From Ruegeria faecimaris (lineage in GTDB: Bacteria > Pseudomonadota > Alphaproteobacteria > Rhodobacterales > Rhodobacteraceae), in NCBI RefSeq assembly GCF_900182615.1, contig NZ_FXTE01000013.1:36190-100189 (forward strand): a stretch of 64,000 bases of DNA, read 5' to 3'. The notes below the pieces were generated by a model. The model searched no databases. It saw nothing but the letters and a program-made list of their open reading frames with translations, and had not been told where the DNA came from. Each line of letters starts with the position of its first letter. Position 1 is the stretch's first letter. Below, piece by piece: positions 53,360 to 60,754 of this stretch. Position numbers and translations under genes: made by a program.

Positions 53360-54259
53360 TTGGCGGAAACAACGCACGAGACCAAGACAGGCCCGGTGGT
53401 GGATGGGACCAAGGACCAGGGCGAGATCTATGATCGTAAGACCCTGACCTACGCAAACTCGTTCGACGACCCTTGGACTGCAACAGCGATTCGCACCATT
53501 GAATGGTGTACGGGTAAGTTGACCATTTTGGGTATGGTTAACAAGTTCGAGAAGCAGAATGAACAATTCCGCGGCCAACGGTTCTGGGCAGGTGCGCTTA
53601 ACATAATGGGCATCGACCTGACCACGCCAGAGGAACAGATCGCGCGTATTCCGAAAACGGGGCCCGTGGTCGTCGTAGCCAACCATCCCCATGGCATGGT
53701 CGACGGCATGATTTTGGCAGAGCTGATCGGCAGGGTCCGCAGCGACTATCGGATCTTGACCCGTTCGGTTCTGACAGGTTTGGACGAGGCGGCGACGTCG
53801 TTCATGATTCCGGTGCCCTTCCCGCACGATCCCGAGGCACAGGCCAAGATGCTTGAGATGCGCGGCAATGCGATGGAGCATCTGAAAAACGGGGGCGTTG
53901 TGGCCTTGTTCCCTTCAGGCGTTGTGATGTCTTCGGATGACTGGTTCGGGCCGGTGATCGAGCGTGAGTGGAACGTGTTCACGGCCAAAATGATCCGTCG
54001 ATCCGGCGCGCAGGTCCTGCCGATCTTTTTCCCTGGCAGGAATTCGCGTGCCTACCAGATCGCCAACAAACTTTCTGCGATTCTGCGCCAGGGTTTGTTG
54101 CTGCACGAGATCGTTCGATCCTGCAACAAACCGCAATCCCCGGTGATCGGAGAACCGATCTCGAATGAGGATATGCAGCTGCTGGAGCGAGATCCGCGCG
54201 GCTTTATGGCTTGGCTCAGAAAGCACACGCTGGGTCTTGGGCAGGCAACCAAGCTCTGA
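53360..54259 (+). CDS. Lysophospholipid acyltransferase-family protein
   Basis: 299 aa from a TTG with AGGAA upstream. Acceptor/active-site segment VVVVANHPHGMVDGMILAEL (NHPxGxxDG, a variant with five residues between His and Asp that is typical of the hemolysin/OlsB-like branch rather than PlsC HX4D) and FPSGVVMSSDDWFGPVIEREWN, IRRSGAQVLPIFFPGRNSR. Probably an acyl-CoA or acyl-ACP-dependent O-acyltransferase at the inner membrane, possibly for ornithine lipids. Follows ptsH by 39 bp and converges with the hydroxybutyryl-CoA dehydrogenase gene. Confidence 0.82.
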   Translation: MAETTHETKTGPVVDGTKDQGEIYDRKTLTYANSFDDPWTATAIRTIEWCTGKLTILGMVNKFEKQNEQFRGQRFWAGALNIMGIDLTTPEEQIARIPKTGPVVVVANHPHGMVDGMILAELIGRVRSDYRILTRSVLTGLDEAATSFMIPVPFPHDPEAQAKMLEMRGNAMEHLKNGGVVALFPSGVVMSSDDWFGPVIEREWNVFTAKMIRRSGAQVLPIFFPGRNSRAYQIANKLSAILRQGLLLHEIVRSCNKPQSPVIGEPISNEDMQLLERDPRGFMAWLRKHTLGLGQATKL

Positions 54260-54296
54260 CCTGCAATTTCACCTGATCAGGACAATCTCGTGGCTG

Positions 54297-54317
54297 CGCC
54301 CGGATGAATTCCGGGCG
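54297..54317. terminator. Hairpin between convergent genes
   Basis: CGCCCGGA (54297-54304) and TCCGGGCG (54310-54317) form a perfect 8-bp stem, loop 5 nt, no U-run. Lies in the 65-bp gap between convergent genes and may end both transcripts with help. Confidence 0.45.
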
Positions 54318-54324
54318 GTGGCCT

Positions 54325-55200
54325 TTACCGGGTCGGCACTGGCGCCTCGCCCCGATAGTCATAAAAACCACGCTGCGTTTTACGTCCCAGCCAGCCCGCT
54401 TCGACATATTTCGTCAACAGCGGACAAGGGCGATATTTGGTATCGGCCAATCCATCATGCAGCACGTTCATAATGGCTAAACAGGTGTCCAGACCGATAA
54501 AGTCAGCCAGTTCTAGTGGTCCCATCGGGTGGTTTGCGCCCAATTTCATCGATTGGTCAATCGACTGAACATTCCCCACGCCTTCATACAGGGTGTATAC
54601 GGCCTCGTTGATCATCGGCATCAGGATGCGGTTGACAATGAAAGCCGGGAAATCTTCGGCGCTGGCGGCGGTTTTGCCCAGGCGGTCTACAACGGCCTTA
54701 CAGGCAGCAAATGTTGGTTGATCCGTAGCAATGCCCCGGATCAGTTCAACCAGTTGCATCACCGGAACTGGGTTCATGAAGTGAAAACCCATAAAGCGTT
54801 CGGGCCGGTCTGTTCGGCTCGCCAAACGTGTGATCGAAATAGATGACGTATTTGACGTCAGGATTGTATGCGGTTGCAGATGTGGCAGCAAACTTTCGAA
54901 AATGGCTTGTTTGACGGTTTCACGCTCGGTTGCGGCCTCGATCACCAGGTCAGTCTGGCCCAGCTGTGGCAGCTCCATTGTGGTCGTGATGCGTTTCAGC
55001 GCGGATTGCATCTCCTCATCCGAAATTTTTCCGCGCGATGCCTGGCGCGCCATATTTCCTTCAATCGTCGCCATGGCGCTGTTCAGCGCGTCCTGGCTAA
55101 CGTCGTTCAGCAGAACGTCATATTCCGCCAAAGCCAGTACGTGGGCGATACCATTGCCCATTTGGCCTGCGCCAATCACTCCGACTGATTTTACATCCAT
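54325..55200 (-). CDS. 3-hydroxybutyryl-CoA dehydrogenase
   Basis: 291 aa. NAD-binding GAGQMGNGIAHV at 9-20, catalytic region SNTSSISITRLA, RFMGFHFMNPVPVMQLVELI with the active-site His, and C-terminal LELADFIGLDTCLAIM and KYRPCPLLTKYVEAGWLGRKTQRGFYDY. Reversibly oxidises (S)-3-hydroxybutyryl-CoA to acetoacetyl-CoA. The ATG at 55200 starts the Rossmann fold. Often part of an etfB-etfA-hbdA operon in roseobacters, but here a gene on the other strand lies between it and etfA. Confidence 0.92.
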   Translation of the reverse strand: MDVKSVGVIGAGQMGNGIAHVLALAEYDVLLNDVSQDALNSAMATIEGNMARQASRGKISDEEMQSALKRITTTMELPQLGQTDLVIEAATERETVKQAIFESLLPHLQPHTILTSNTSSISITRLASRTDRPERFMGFHFMNPVPVMQLVELIRGIATDQPTFAACKAVVDRLGKTAASAEDFPAFIVNRILMPMINEAVYTLYEGVGNVQSIDQSMKLGANHPMGPLELADFIGLDTCLAIMNVLHDGLADTKYRPCPLLTKYVEAGWLGRKTQRGFYDYRGEAPVPTR

Positions 55201-55362
55201 TTTTTGATGCCTCTGTGCCACGGGGTAGGATGACACTATCGGCAGATCGGGGCGGGCGGCAAGGGGATCAGGCCGTTCGACTTTGCTTCAAATGCGCACA
55301 TTAGGAGATTCTCAAGGCTTGCGGCTGCAAGATGGCATCCGGGTGAAAATTGGGTGAGTGAT

Positions 55363-56184
55363 ATGAGCTATCATCAAGCTGGCTCAGGAAGACTCGAGCA
55401 TGACGTGTGCCAATACGGTGAGTCACGATTGTGGTTTCGTGGGCCAATGCGTTCGCTGGAGAAGTCATTTGTGGCCTGCGCAGGTGGGACCGAAACATTC
55501 GGGCGATTCGTCGAGCAGCCATTCGCGGCAGTTCTCGAAGAGAGGTTGGACAGACGGTGCCTGAATTTCGGAAGCCTTTTTTGCGGCGTAGATGCGCTGT
55601 GCGATGACACGGAGTTGAGGGGTTTACTGAACCAAGCAGAGCTCTGCGTGGTGCAGCTTAGCGACATATTGGGGCAGTCCAATCGATTCTACCGGGTTCA
55701 TCCCCGACGCAACGACCGTTTTCTGGCTCCGACAGAGGATCTGAAATCTCTCTATCCCGAGATCGACTTTGCCGATGTCCATTTCGTACATCACCTGATG
55801 ATTTTGTTGCAGGGCCGCAATGATGCGCGGTTCGAGGTAATCGCAGAAGAGCTGCGGCGGAATTGGATCGACCGCATTGGGGGGCTTGTTGAGGCGCTTG
55901 AAGCGCCTGTTGTCTTGTTGAATTTGCAGGTCCTGCGTGAGGCAGAAAGTGATCAGCCCAAGCACGGTGCTGATATTCGGATCACGCCACAGATGATCGA
56001 GGCCCTGCGCCCTCTCAGCGCCGAGATCGTTGAGGTGACGGTCAGCGTGTCGGGGCAGTCCGATGAGCTTGAAGATATGCTGTTTGGAACACTGCAACAG
56101 CCCATGGCGGAATATATGATAGGTCCTGCAGCACACAGGTCGATTGCTGACGCCTTGGTCGGTCCGATCAGAAACCTGCAATGA
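55363..56184 (+). CDS. DUF6473 protein
   Basis: 273 aa starting MSYHQAGSGRLEHDVCQYGESRLWFRGPMRSLEK, which fits DUF6473, a family common in Rhodobacterales. Other segments: ACAGGTETFGRFVEQPF and VDALCDDTELRGLL, with an SGNH-like feel (an early nucleotide-like G-T-E loop) but no verified catalytic set. No membrane helix. Function unknown. A GTG at 55354 is an alternative. Its stop is inside the etfA terminator hairpin region. Confidence 0.7.
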   Translation: MSYHQAGSGRLEHDVCQYGESRLWFRGPMRSLEKSFVACAGGTETFGRFVEQPFAAVLEERLDRRCLNFGSLFCGVDALCDDTELRGLLNQAELCVVQLSDILGQSNRFYRVHPRRNDRFLAPTEDLKSLYPEIDFADVHFVHHLMILLQGRNDARFEVIAEELRRNWIDRIGGLVEALEAPVVLLNLQVLREAESDQPKHGADIRITPQMIEALRPLSAEIVEVTVSVSGQSDELEDMLFGTLQQPMAEYMIGPAAHRSIADALVGPIRNLQ

Positions 56185-56187
56185 AAA

Positions 56188-56208
56188 GGGCCCGCCGATG
56201 GCGGGCCC
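56188..56208 (-). terminator. Rho-independent terminator of etfBA
   Basis: GGGCCCGCC (56188-56196), loop GAT, GGCGGGCCC (56200-56208), nine perfect pairs; on the reverse strand the hairpin is followed by UUUU (complement of AAAA at 56184-56187). Starts 37 bp beyond the etfA stop. Confidence 0.85.
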
Positions 56209-56245
56209 AATGCAAGATTCTTCGTGGAAAAGTCTATCCCGTTGA

Positions 56246-57175
56246 TCAGCCGAGTTTCTCGGTCAGTTCCGGAACGGCCTGGAACAGGTCGGCGACCAGA
56301 CCGTAATCGGCAACCTGGAAGATCGGCGCTTCTTCGTCTTTGTTGATCGCCACGATGATTTTCGAGTCTTTCATACCGGCCAGATGCTGAATCGCACCCG
56401 AGATGCCGACAGCGACATACAGATCCGGGGCAACAACCTTGCCGGTCTGACCCACCTGCCAATCGTTCGGAGCATAGCCCGAGTCGACTGCGGCGCGCGA
56501 TGCGCCAACTGCGGCCCCCAGCTTGTCAGCGAGACCTTCGATCAGCTTGAAGTCCTCTTCAGAACCGACACCACGGCCACCCGACACAACAACGCCAGCC
56601 GAAGTCAGCTCGGGGCGGTCGCTTGTAGCTACCTTGTCTTCGACCCAGGACGATAGACCGGGGTTCTCGCCGACCGAGATGGTCTCAACGGCTGCCGAGC
56701 CATCTTCGCCCGCAGCATCAAAACTTGCGGTTCGAAAAGTGACGACTTTTTTGGCGTCCACAGATTTGACGGTCTGGATCGCGTTGCCCGCATAGATTGG
56801 GCGTTCGAAGGTCGAGCCGTCGACGACACCGGACGCGTCCGAGATGACCATGACGTCCAGCAGCGCGGCAACGCGCGGCATAACGTTCTTGGCATCGGTG
56901 GTGGCGGGGGCAACGATGTGTTCATAACCATCAGCCAGACCTACGATCAGCGCAGCAGTGGATTCTGCCAGGCGATGGCCCAGCGATTCGTCCTCGGCGA
57001 CCAGAACCTTTGAGACGCCGGTGATCTTGGCGGCAGCTTCACCGGCAGCAGCAGCGGAACCGCCTGCGGCCAGAACGGTTACATCACCCAGTGCCTTTGC
57101 TGCGTTTACAGCTTTGGCGGTTGCGTCTAGCGCCAGTTCACCATTGTTGACTTCGGCGAGAAGAAGAACAGCCAT
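56246..57175 (-). CDS. etfA: Electron transfer flavoprotein alpha subunit
   Basis: 309 aa. The N-terminal domain is followed at about 190 by the FAD-binding C-terminal domain with PELTSAGVVVSGGRGVGSEEDFKLIEGLADKLGAAVGASRAAVDSGYAPND, GQTGKVVAPDLYVAVGISGAIQHLAGMKDSKIIVAINKDEEAPIFQVADYG. Accepts electrons from acyl-CoA dehydrogenases and passes them to ETF:quinone oxidoreductase. Start codon overlaps the etfB stop by one base (TAATG). Confidence 0.96.
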   Translation of the reverse strand: MAVLLLAEVNNGELALDATAKAVNAAKALGDVTVLAAGGSAAAAGEAAAKITGVSKVLVAEDESLGHRLAESTAALIVGLADGYEHIVAPATTDAKNVMPRVAALLDVMVISDASGVVDGSTFERPIYAGNAIQTVKSVDAKKVVTFRTASFDAAGEDGSAAVETISVGENPGLSSWVEDKVATSDRPELTSAGVVVSGGRGVGSEEDFKLIEGLADKLGAAVGASRAAVDSGYAPNDWQVGQTGKVVAPDLYVAVGISGAIQHLAGMKDSKIIVAINKDEEAPIFQVADYGLVADLFQAVPELTEKLG

Positions 57176-57933
57176 TACACAGCCCCCGCTTCTTTGAGTT
57201 TCGCGACAAGCTCGTCTACCGAGCCGACGATGATGCCAGCGGCACGTGCCTGTGGTTCTTCGGTTTTGACGACTTCCAGGCGCGGCGAGACGTCGACGCC
57301 GTAATCAGCGGCGGTTTTCTCGTCCAGCGGCTTTTTCTTCGCCTTCATGATATTGGGCAGCGACGCGTAACGGGGCTCGTTCAGGCGCAGGTCCACGGTC
57401 ACGATTGTCGGCATTTTGACGCTGATGGTTTGCATGCCGCCATCGACTTCGCGGGTGATCTTTGCGCTGTCGCCGTCGATGTCGATGTCGGACGCAAAGG
57501 TGCCTTGTGACCAGCCCAAAAGAGCTGACAACATCTGACCAGTTGCATTCATGTCGTTGTCGATAGACTGCTTGCCGCACAGAACGATACCGGGCTGCTC
57601 TTCCTCGACCACTTTGGCCAGGATCTTGGCAACGGCCAGAGGTTCTATGTCCTGATGGACATCATCTGCAGCAACGACCAGGATGGCACGGTCCGCGCCC
57701 ATGGCCAGCGCAGTGCGCAGTGTTTCCTGGGCTTGTTTTACGCCGATAGAAACAACGACGACTTCGTCTGCCTTGCCTGCTTCTTTCAGGCGGATTGCCT
57801 CTTCGACAGAAATTTCGTCGAACGGGTTCATCGACATTTTGACATTGGCGAGATCGACACCGCTGCCATCCGCTTTGACGCGAACTTTAACGTTATAGTC
57901 AATCACGCGTTTGACAGGCACGAGTACCTTCAT
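57175..57933 (-). CDS. etfB: Electron transfer flavoprotein beta subunit
   Basis: 252 aa. Begins [19 protein letters not shown]; conserved [17 protein letters not shown] and [24 protein letters not shown]. Binds AMP and the acyl-CoA dehydrogenase recognition loop. Co-transcribed with etfA, likely electron acceptor for Mcd at 43-44.8 kb. About 264 bp of non-coding DNA lie upstream up to the pduO stop. Confidence 0.95.
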   Translation of the reverse strand: MKVLVPVKRVIDYNVKVRVKADGSGVDLANVKMSMNPFDEISVEEAIRLKEAGKADEVVVVSIGVKQAQETLRTALAMGADRAILVVAADDVHQDIEPLAVAKILAKVVEEEQPGIVLCGKQSIDNDMNATGQMLSALLGWSQGTFASDIDIDGDSAKITREVDGGMQTISVKMPTIVTVDLRLNEPRYASLPNIMKAKKKPLDEKTAADYGVDVSPRLEVVKTEEPQARAAGIIVGSVDELVAKLKEAGAV

Positions 57934-58130
57934 TTTGCGCTAGCTCCTCACAAAAAACGGCAAGCCGCGTCGCGACTCCACCAATGTTCATGAGGGCTTG
58001 AATAGCGATTCAATTCAGGCGGCAACAGGGCAAAATCGTCACGTCATCTGCAACGGACGTCGCGTTTTGCTATTTTTGACGTGACCAAGCACCAGACATC
58101 CACCCAAAAGGCAGAAAGCTATCGGTTTGC

Positions 58131-58200
58131 GCCCGCCCGTCGGGCCGGGGCTTCGCCCTTCCGGTCGCCGCCGCGTCCACTGGACGCGACGCCGCTTTCA
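58131..58200. repeat. Cluster of palindromes after the cobalamin adenosyltransferase gene
   Basis: Several short inverted repeats in series: CCCG/CGGG (58136-58144), GGGC-TTC-GCCC (58148-58158), and CGCGTCC-ACT-GGACGCG (58172-58188), ending at the pduO stop (58198). GC-rich, no U-run. Resembles a REP-like extragenic element or a compound terminator. Confidence 0.45.
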
Positions 58201-58770
58201 GCGGTTCGCGCCCGGAACCCACAGAACATCTTGGGTTCCGTTTTCATTGGCACAACGGGCTGCGACGAAGAACCAGTCGCTCAGACGGTTCAGGTACTTG
58301 ACTGCGGTTTCGTTGACCGGCTCCATGTTGGTCAGCTCAACCGCAAGCCGTTCGGCCCGGCGCGATACGGTTCGACATACATGCAGATGCGCCGCAAGAC
58401 GCGAGCCACCGGGCAGGATGAAACTGCGCAGCGGTTCCAAGGCTTCGTTCATCGCGTCGATTTCAACCTCCAGCCGGTCAATCTGCGAGGGCACGATGCG
58501 CAGAGGCGGATAGTCTGCTTCGGCATCCTTTTCCATGTCGGGACGACAGAAATCTGCGCCCAGATCAAACAGGTCATTCTGAATGCGGGCGAGTGCAGCT
58601 TCGACATCCCCATCTGCCTCGGTCCGGGCGACGCCGACAAAGGCGTTCAACTCGTCCACGGTGCCATAAGCGGTCACGCGGCCCGAGTATTTGGCGACGC
58701 GTTCGCCATTGCCGAGTGCGGTTTTGCCATCATCACCGGTGCGGGTGTAAATCTTGTTCAATACGACCAT
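58198..58770 (-). CDS. Cob(I)yrinic acid a,c-diamide adenosyltransferase, PduO type
   Basis: 190 aa. N-terminal KIYTRTGDDGKTALGNGERVAKYSGRVTAYGTVDELNAFVG is the ATP-binding core, and SFILPGGSRLAAHLHVCRTVSRRAERLAVEL and YLNRLSDWFFVAARCANE close the PduO signature. Makes adenosylcobalamin, cofactor of methylmalonyl- and ethylmalonyl-CoA mutase. It begins immediately after the HIG1-domain gene stop (TAA then ATG), so the two are cotranscribed. Confidence 0.93.
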   Translation of the reverse strand: MVVLNKIYTRTGDDGKTALGNGERVAKYSGRVTAYGTVDELNAFVGVARTEADGDVEAALARIQNDLFDLGADFCRPDMEKDAEADYPPLRIVPSQIDRLEVEIDAMNEALEPLRSFILPGGSRLAAHLHVCRTVSRRAERLAVELTNMEPVNETAVKYLNRLSDWFFVAARCANENGTQDVLWVPGANR

Positions 58771-58974
58771 TTACTGACCTCCCTGACCGCGCAGCCAGAC
58801 GTAAAGCACGATCAGAATCACGGCGATGAACTGAAACAGGATACGCAGGCGCATATACTTGTTGCTTTTCAGTGCCGCGTCCCTGCCGCTTTTGCCAAAA
58901 TTCGAGATGCCAAGCGCCAATACGACGACAACCGCCGCCATGGCCAAAAGCAAAATGACCATCATTAGGTCCAT
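58771..58974 (-). CDS. HIG1-domain twin-transmembrane protein
   Basis: 67 aa: two hydrophobic helices (MDLMMVILLLAMAAVVVVLALGI and RLRILFQFIAVILIVLYVWL) joined by a basic loop SGRDAALKSNKYMR, the HIG_1_N layout. In mitochondria HIG1 proteins bind cytochrome oxidase; bacterial members are uncharacterised. The start is the ATG at 58974. Coupled to the adenosyltransferase gene. Confidence 0.75.
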   Translation of the reverse strand: MDLMMVILLLAMAAVVVVLALGISNFGKSGRDAALKSNKYMRLRILFQFIAVILIVLYVWLRGQGGQ

Positions 58975-59054
58975 GAGTACACCGTCCGTGTTTCTGTTTG
59001 CCTAGGGCTATCATCTAGCCCCGTGCGTGCCAAAAGCGAACGGGTTATTTCGCC

Positions 59055-59882
59055 TCAGACCCCTGCAAGGATGCGGTCAATCGCACGTGTCGATAGAATG
59101 CGGCGCAAACAACCGGCGATAAATGTAGGTGTTGTCACATAGTATCGGGGGCGCGGGCGCTTGGATTCTACGGCGTGGGCCAGCTTGGTCGTAACCGCTG
59201 ATGCGGGCAGTTCAAACCGATCCGGCCCCGACGATTCGTACAGTCTTTTCAACAAAGAGGACTCATACCGCTCGCGCAGGGCCGAGTTTTGCCAGTTGAT
59301 GAACCGCTCGAAGAATGGGATTGAGTTTTCGCGGATTTTAGATGTGATCGGGCCAGGTTCGATCAAAATGACCTTGATCCCCGTATCAGCCAGTTCCAGG
59401 CGCAGTGTATCCGTCAGCCCTTCGATTGCATATTTCGTGGCCACATAGGCGCCGCGCCACGGATAGGCCACCAGACCCAGCACCGAAGAGTTCTGAACGA
59501 TTCGCCCGTGTCCTTGACTGCGCATAATCGGGATGACCTGCCTGGTCAGTTCGTGCCAGCCAAAGAAGTTCGCCTCGAAAATCTGACGCAGGCCTTCGGT
59601 CGGCAGGTCCTCGACCGCGCCGGGCAGGCCATGTGCGCCATTGTTGAACAGCGCGTCCAGGGTGCCTCCGGTGGCCTCCAACACTTCGTTCAAACCCGAG
59701 GATATGCTGGCCGTGTCGGTATAATCAATGCACGGGCTTTCAAACCCCTGCGCCCGCAACCGGTCGCAATCGCGCTGTTGTTTGCACGAGGCAAACACGC
59801 GCCAGCCCCGCGCGCGCATCCCATGCGCCGCATCCAGTCCGATGCCCGATGAGCAGCCAGTAATTAGAATGGTTTTCTGCAT
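59055..59882 (-). CDS. Short-chain dehydrogenase/reductase
   Basis: 275 aa, classical SDR: TGCSSGIG (8-15), NNGAHG (NNAG variant), Ser in IVQNSSVLG and YVATK as the Tyr-x-x-x-Lys pair. Residues after about 190 include a longer C-terminal part that folds as in retinol-dehydrogenase-like SDRs (FERFINWQNSALRERYESSLLKRL). Substrate unknown. The ATG at 59882 is immediately before the Rossmann segment. Confidence 0.87.
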   Translation of the reverse strand: MQKTILITGCSSGIGLDAAHGMRARGWRVFASCKQQRDCDRLRAQGFESPCIDYTDTASISSGLNEVLEATGGTLDALFNNGAHGLPGAVEDLPTEGLRQIFEANFFGWHELTRQVIPIMRSQGHGRIVQNSSVLGLVAYPWRGAYVATKYAIEGLTDTLRLELADTGIKVILIEPGPITSKIRENSIPFFERFINWQNSALRERYESSLLKRLYESSGPDRFELPASAVTTKLAHAVESKRPRPRYYVTTPTFIAGCLRRILSTRAIDRILAGV

Positions 59883-59950
59883 GATTTTCCCGATTCTGAA
59901 CCAGCCCCAAGCTAGGGTGCACAGAGTATGGGGACAATCATTGCTCCACG

Positions 59951-60553
59951 TCAGTCTGGTGTTTTTCTGACCAAAGAGGTCGAAATCCACCCCACCTGTT
60001 GCTGCGGCAACACGCGCAGTCGCAACCATCCGGTGCCCGAGTCACTTAGCACCTCGACCTTCTGGCCGATGCGCGCTTTGCCAACAATCGGGTAGATCGT
60101 TCCAGGGCCGTCACGCATGTTCACGCGGGTCCCGGAGATTTCCCGGATATCTTTCCTGGGTTCAGGCTGGGCGGCGGGTTCAGGCTGCACGTCCTTGGTG
60201 ATTTGCTTCAGGCCAGTTACACCGTCTTCCAGGGACGCAAGCGTGATGCTGGCAGTCTGATCGTCAAACACCGAAAGCGCGTTGAAAGTGTCCAGACTGG
60301 CGGGTTCTGCGACAATCGCTGCGACTGCTGGCTGGGGATCAATCGGGCGCTCGCGCACGACCGGCGAGCGCATAGCGACATTTGTCACAAGCTCTTTTGC
60401 CGGAGACGGTGCTACGGTTTTGGGGGCCGCTTTCGAGGCGACTCGCACAGGCTGTTCTGACCGCACACCGCGCGGCTCGAAATTAGGCCCGCCACTCATG
60501 ACGTAAAAGCACCAGCCAAGTGCAGCGAAACTCATTACAATCAGGCGCGTCAT
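59951..60553 (-). CDS. SH3-domain (bacterial SH3b) protein
   Basis: 200 aa. Short N-terminal hydrophobic signal or anchor (LIVMSFAALGWCFYVM), a low-complexity Ala/Pro linker, and a C-terminal SH3b domain (ISGTRVNMRDGPGTIYPIVGKARIGQKVEVLSDSGTGWLRLRV ... GWISTSLV). Likely binds peptidoglycan or another periplasmic polymer. Its start lies about 200 bp from parC on the other strand. Confidence 0.75.
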   Translation of the reverse strand: MTRLIVMSFAALGWCFYVMSGGPNFEPRGVRSEQPVRVASKAAPKTVAPSPAKELVTNVAMRSPVVRERPIDPQPAVAAIVAEPASLDTFNALSVFDDQTASITLASLEDGVTGLKQITKDVQPEPAAQPEPRKDIREISGTRVNMRDGPGTIYPIVGKARIGQKVEVLSDSGTGWLRLRVLPQQQVGWISTSLVRKTPD

Positions 60554-60754
60554 GGCGCATCCCCCGGTCGATCAATCAAAACAAAAAAAGGCAGCAGACT
60601 AATGTCAGACATCCTAGCATAATTCGCGACCCAAGTCGAAAAACGGGGGAAATCGGGGGGTTGCCTCCCCCTGTTGCAAAAAGCGCCACTTGTCCCCAGT
60701 AAAATATGTCTTGCTTGCTTTACCCGCGCGCCCTTGCGTCGTATCACATCATCT

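Noticed and set aside
55318..55331. CTTGC-N4-GCAAG upstream of the DUF6473 gene as a PhaR site
   Set aside because: Outer bases do not match CTGC/GCAG, and DUF6473 has no known link to polyhydroxybutyrate; too weak to call.
58081..58968. 295-residue forward frame over pduO and the HIG1 gene
   Set aside because: Antisense to two coupled genes with recognised domains.
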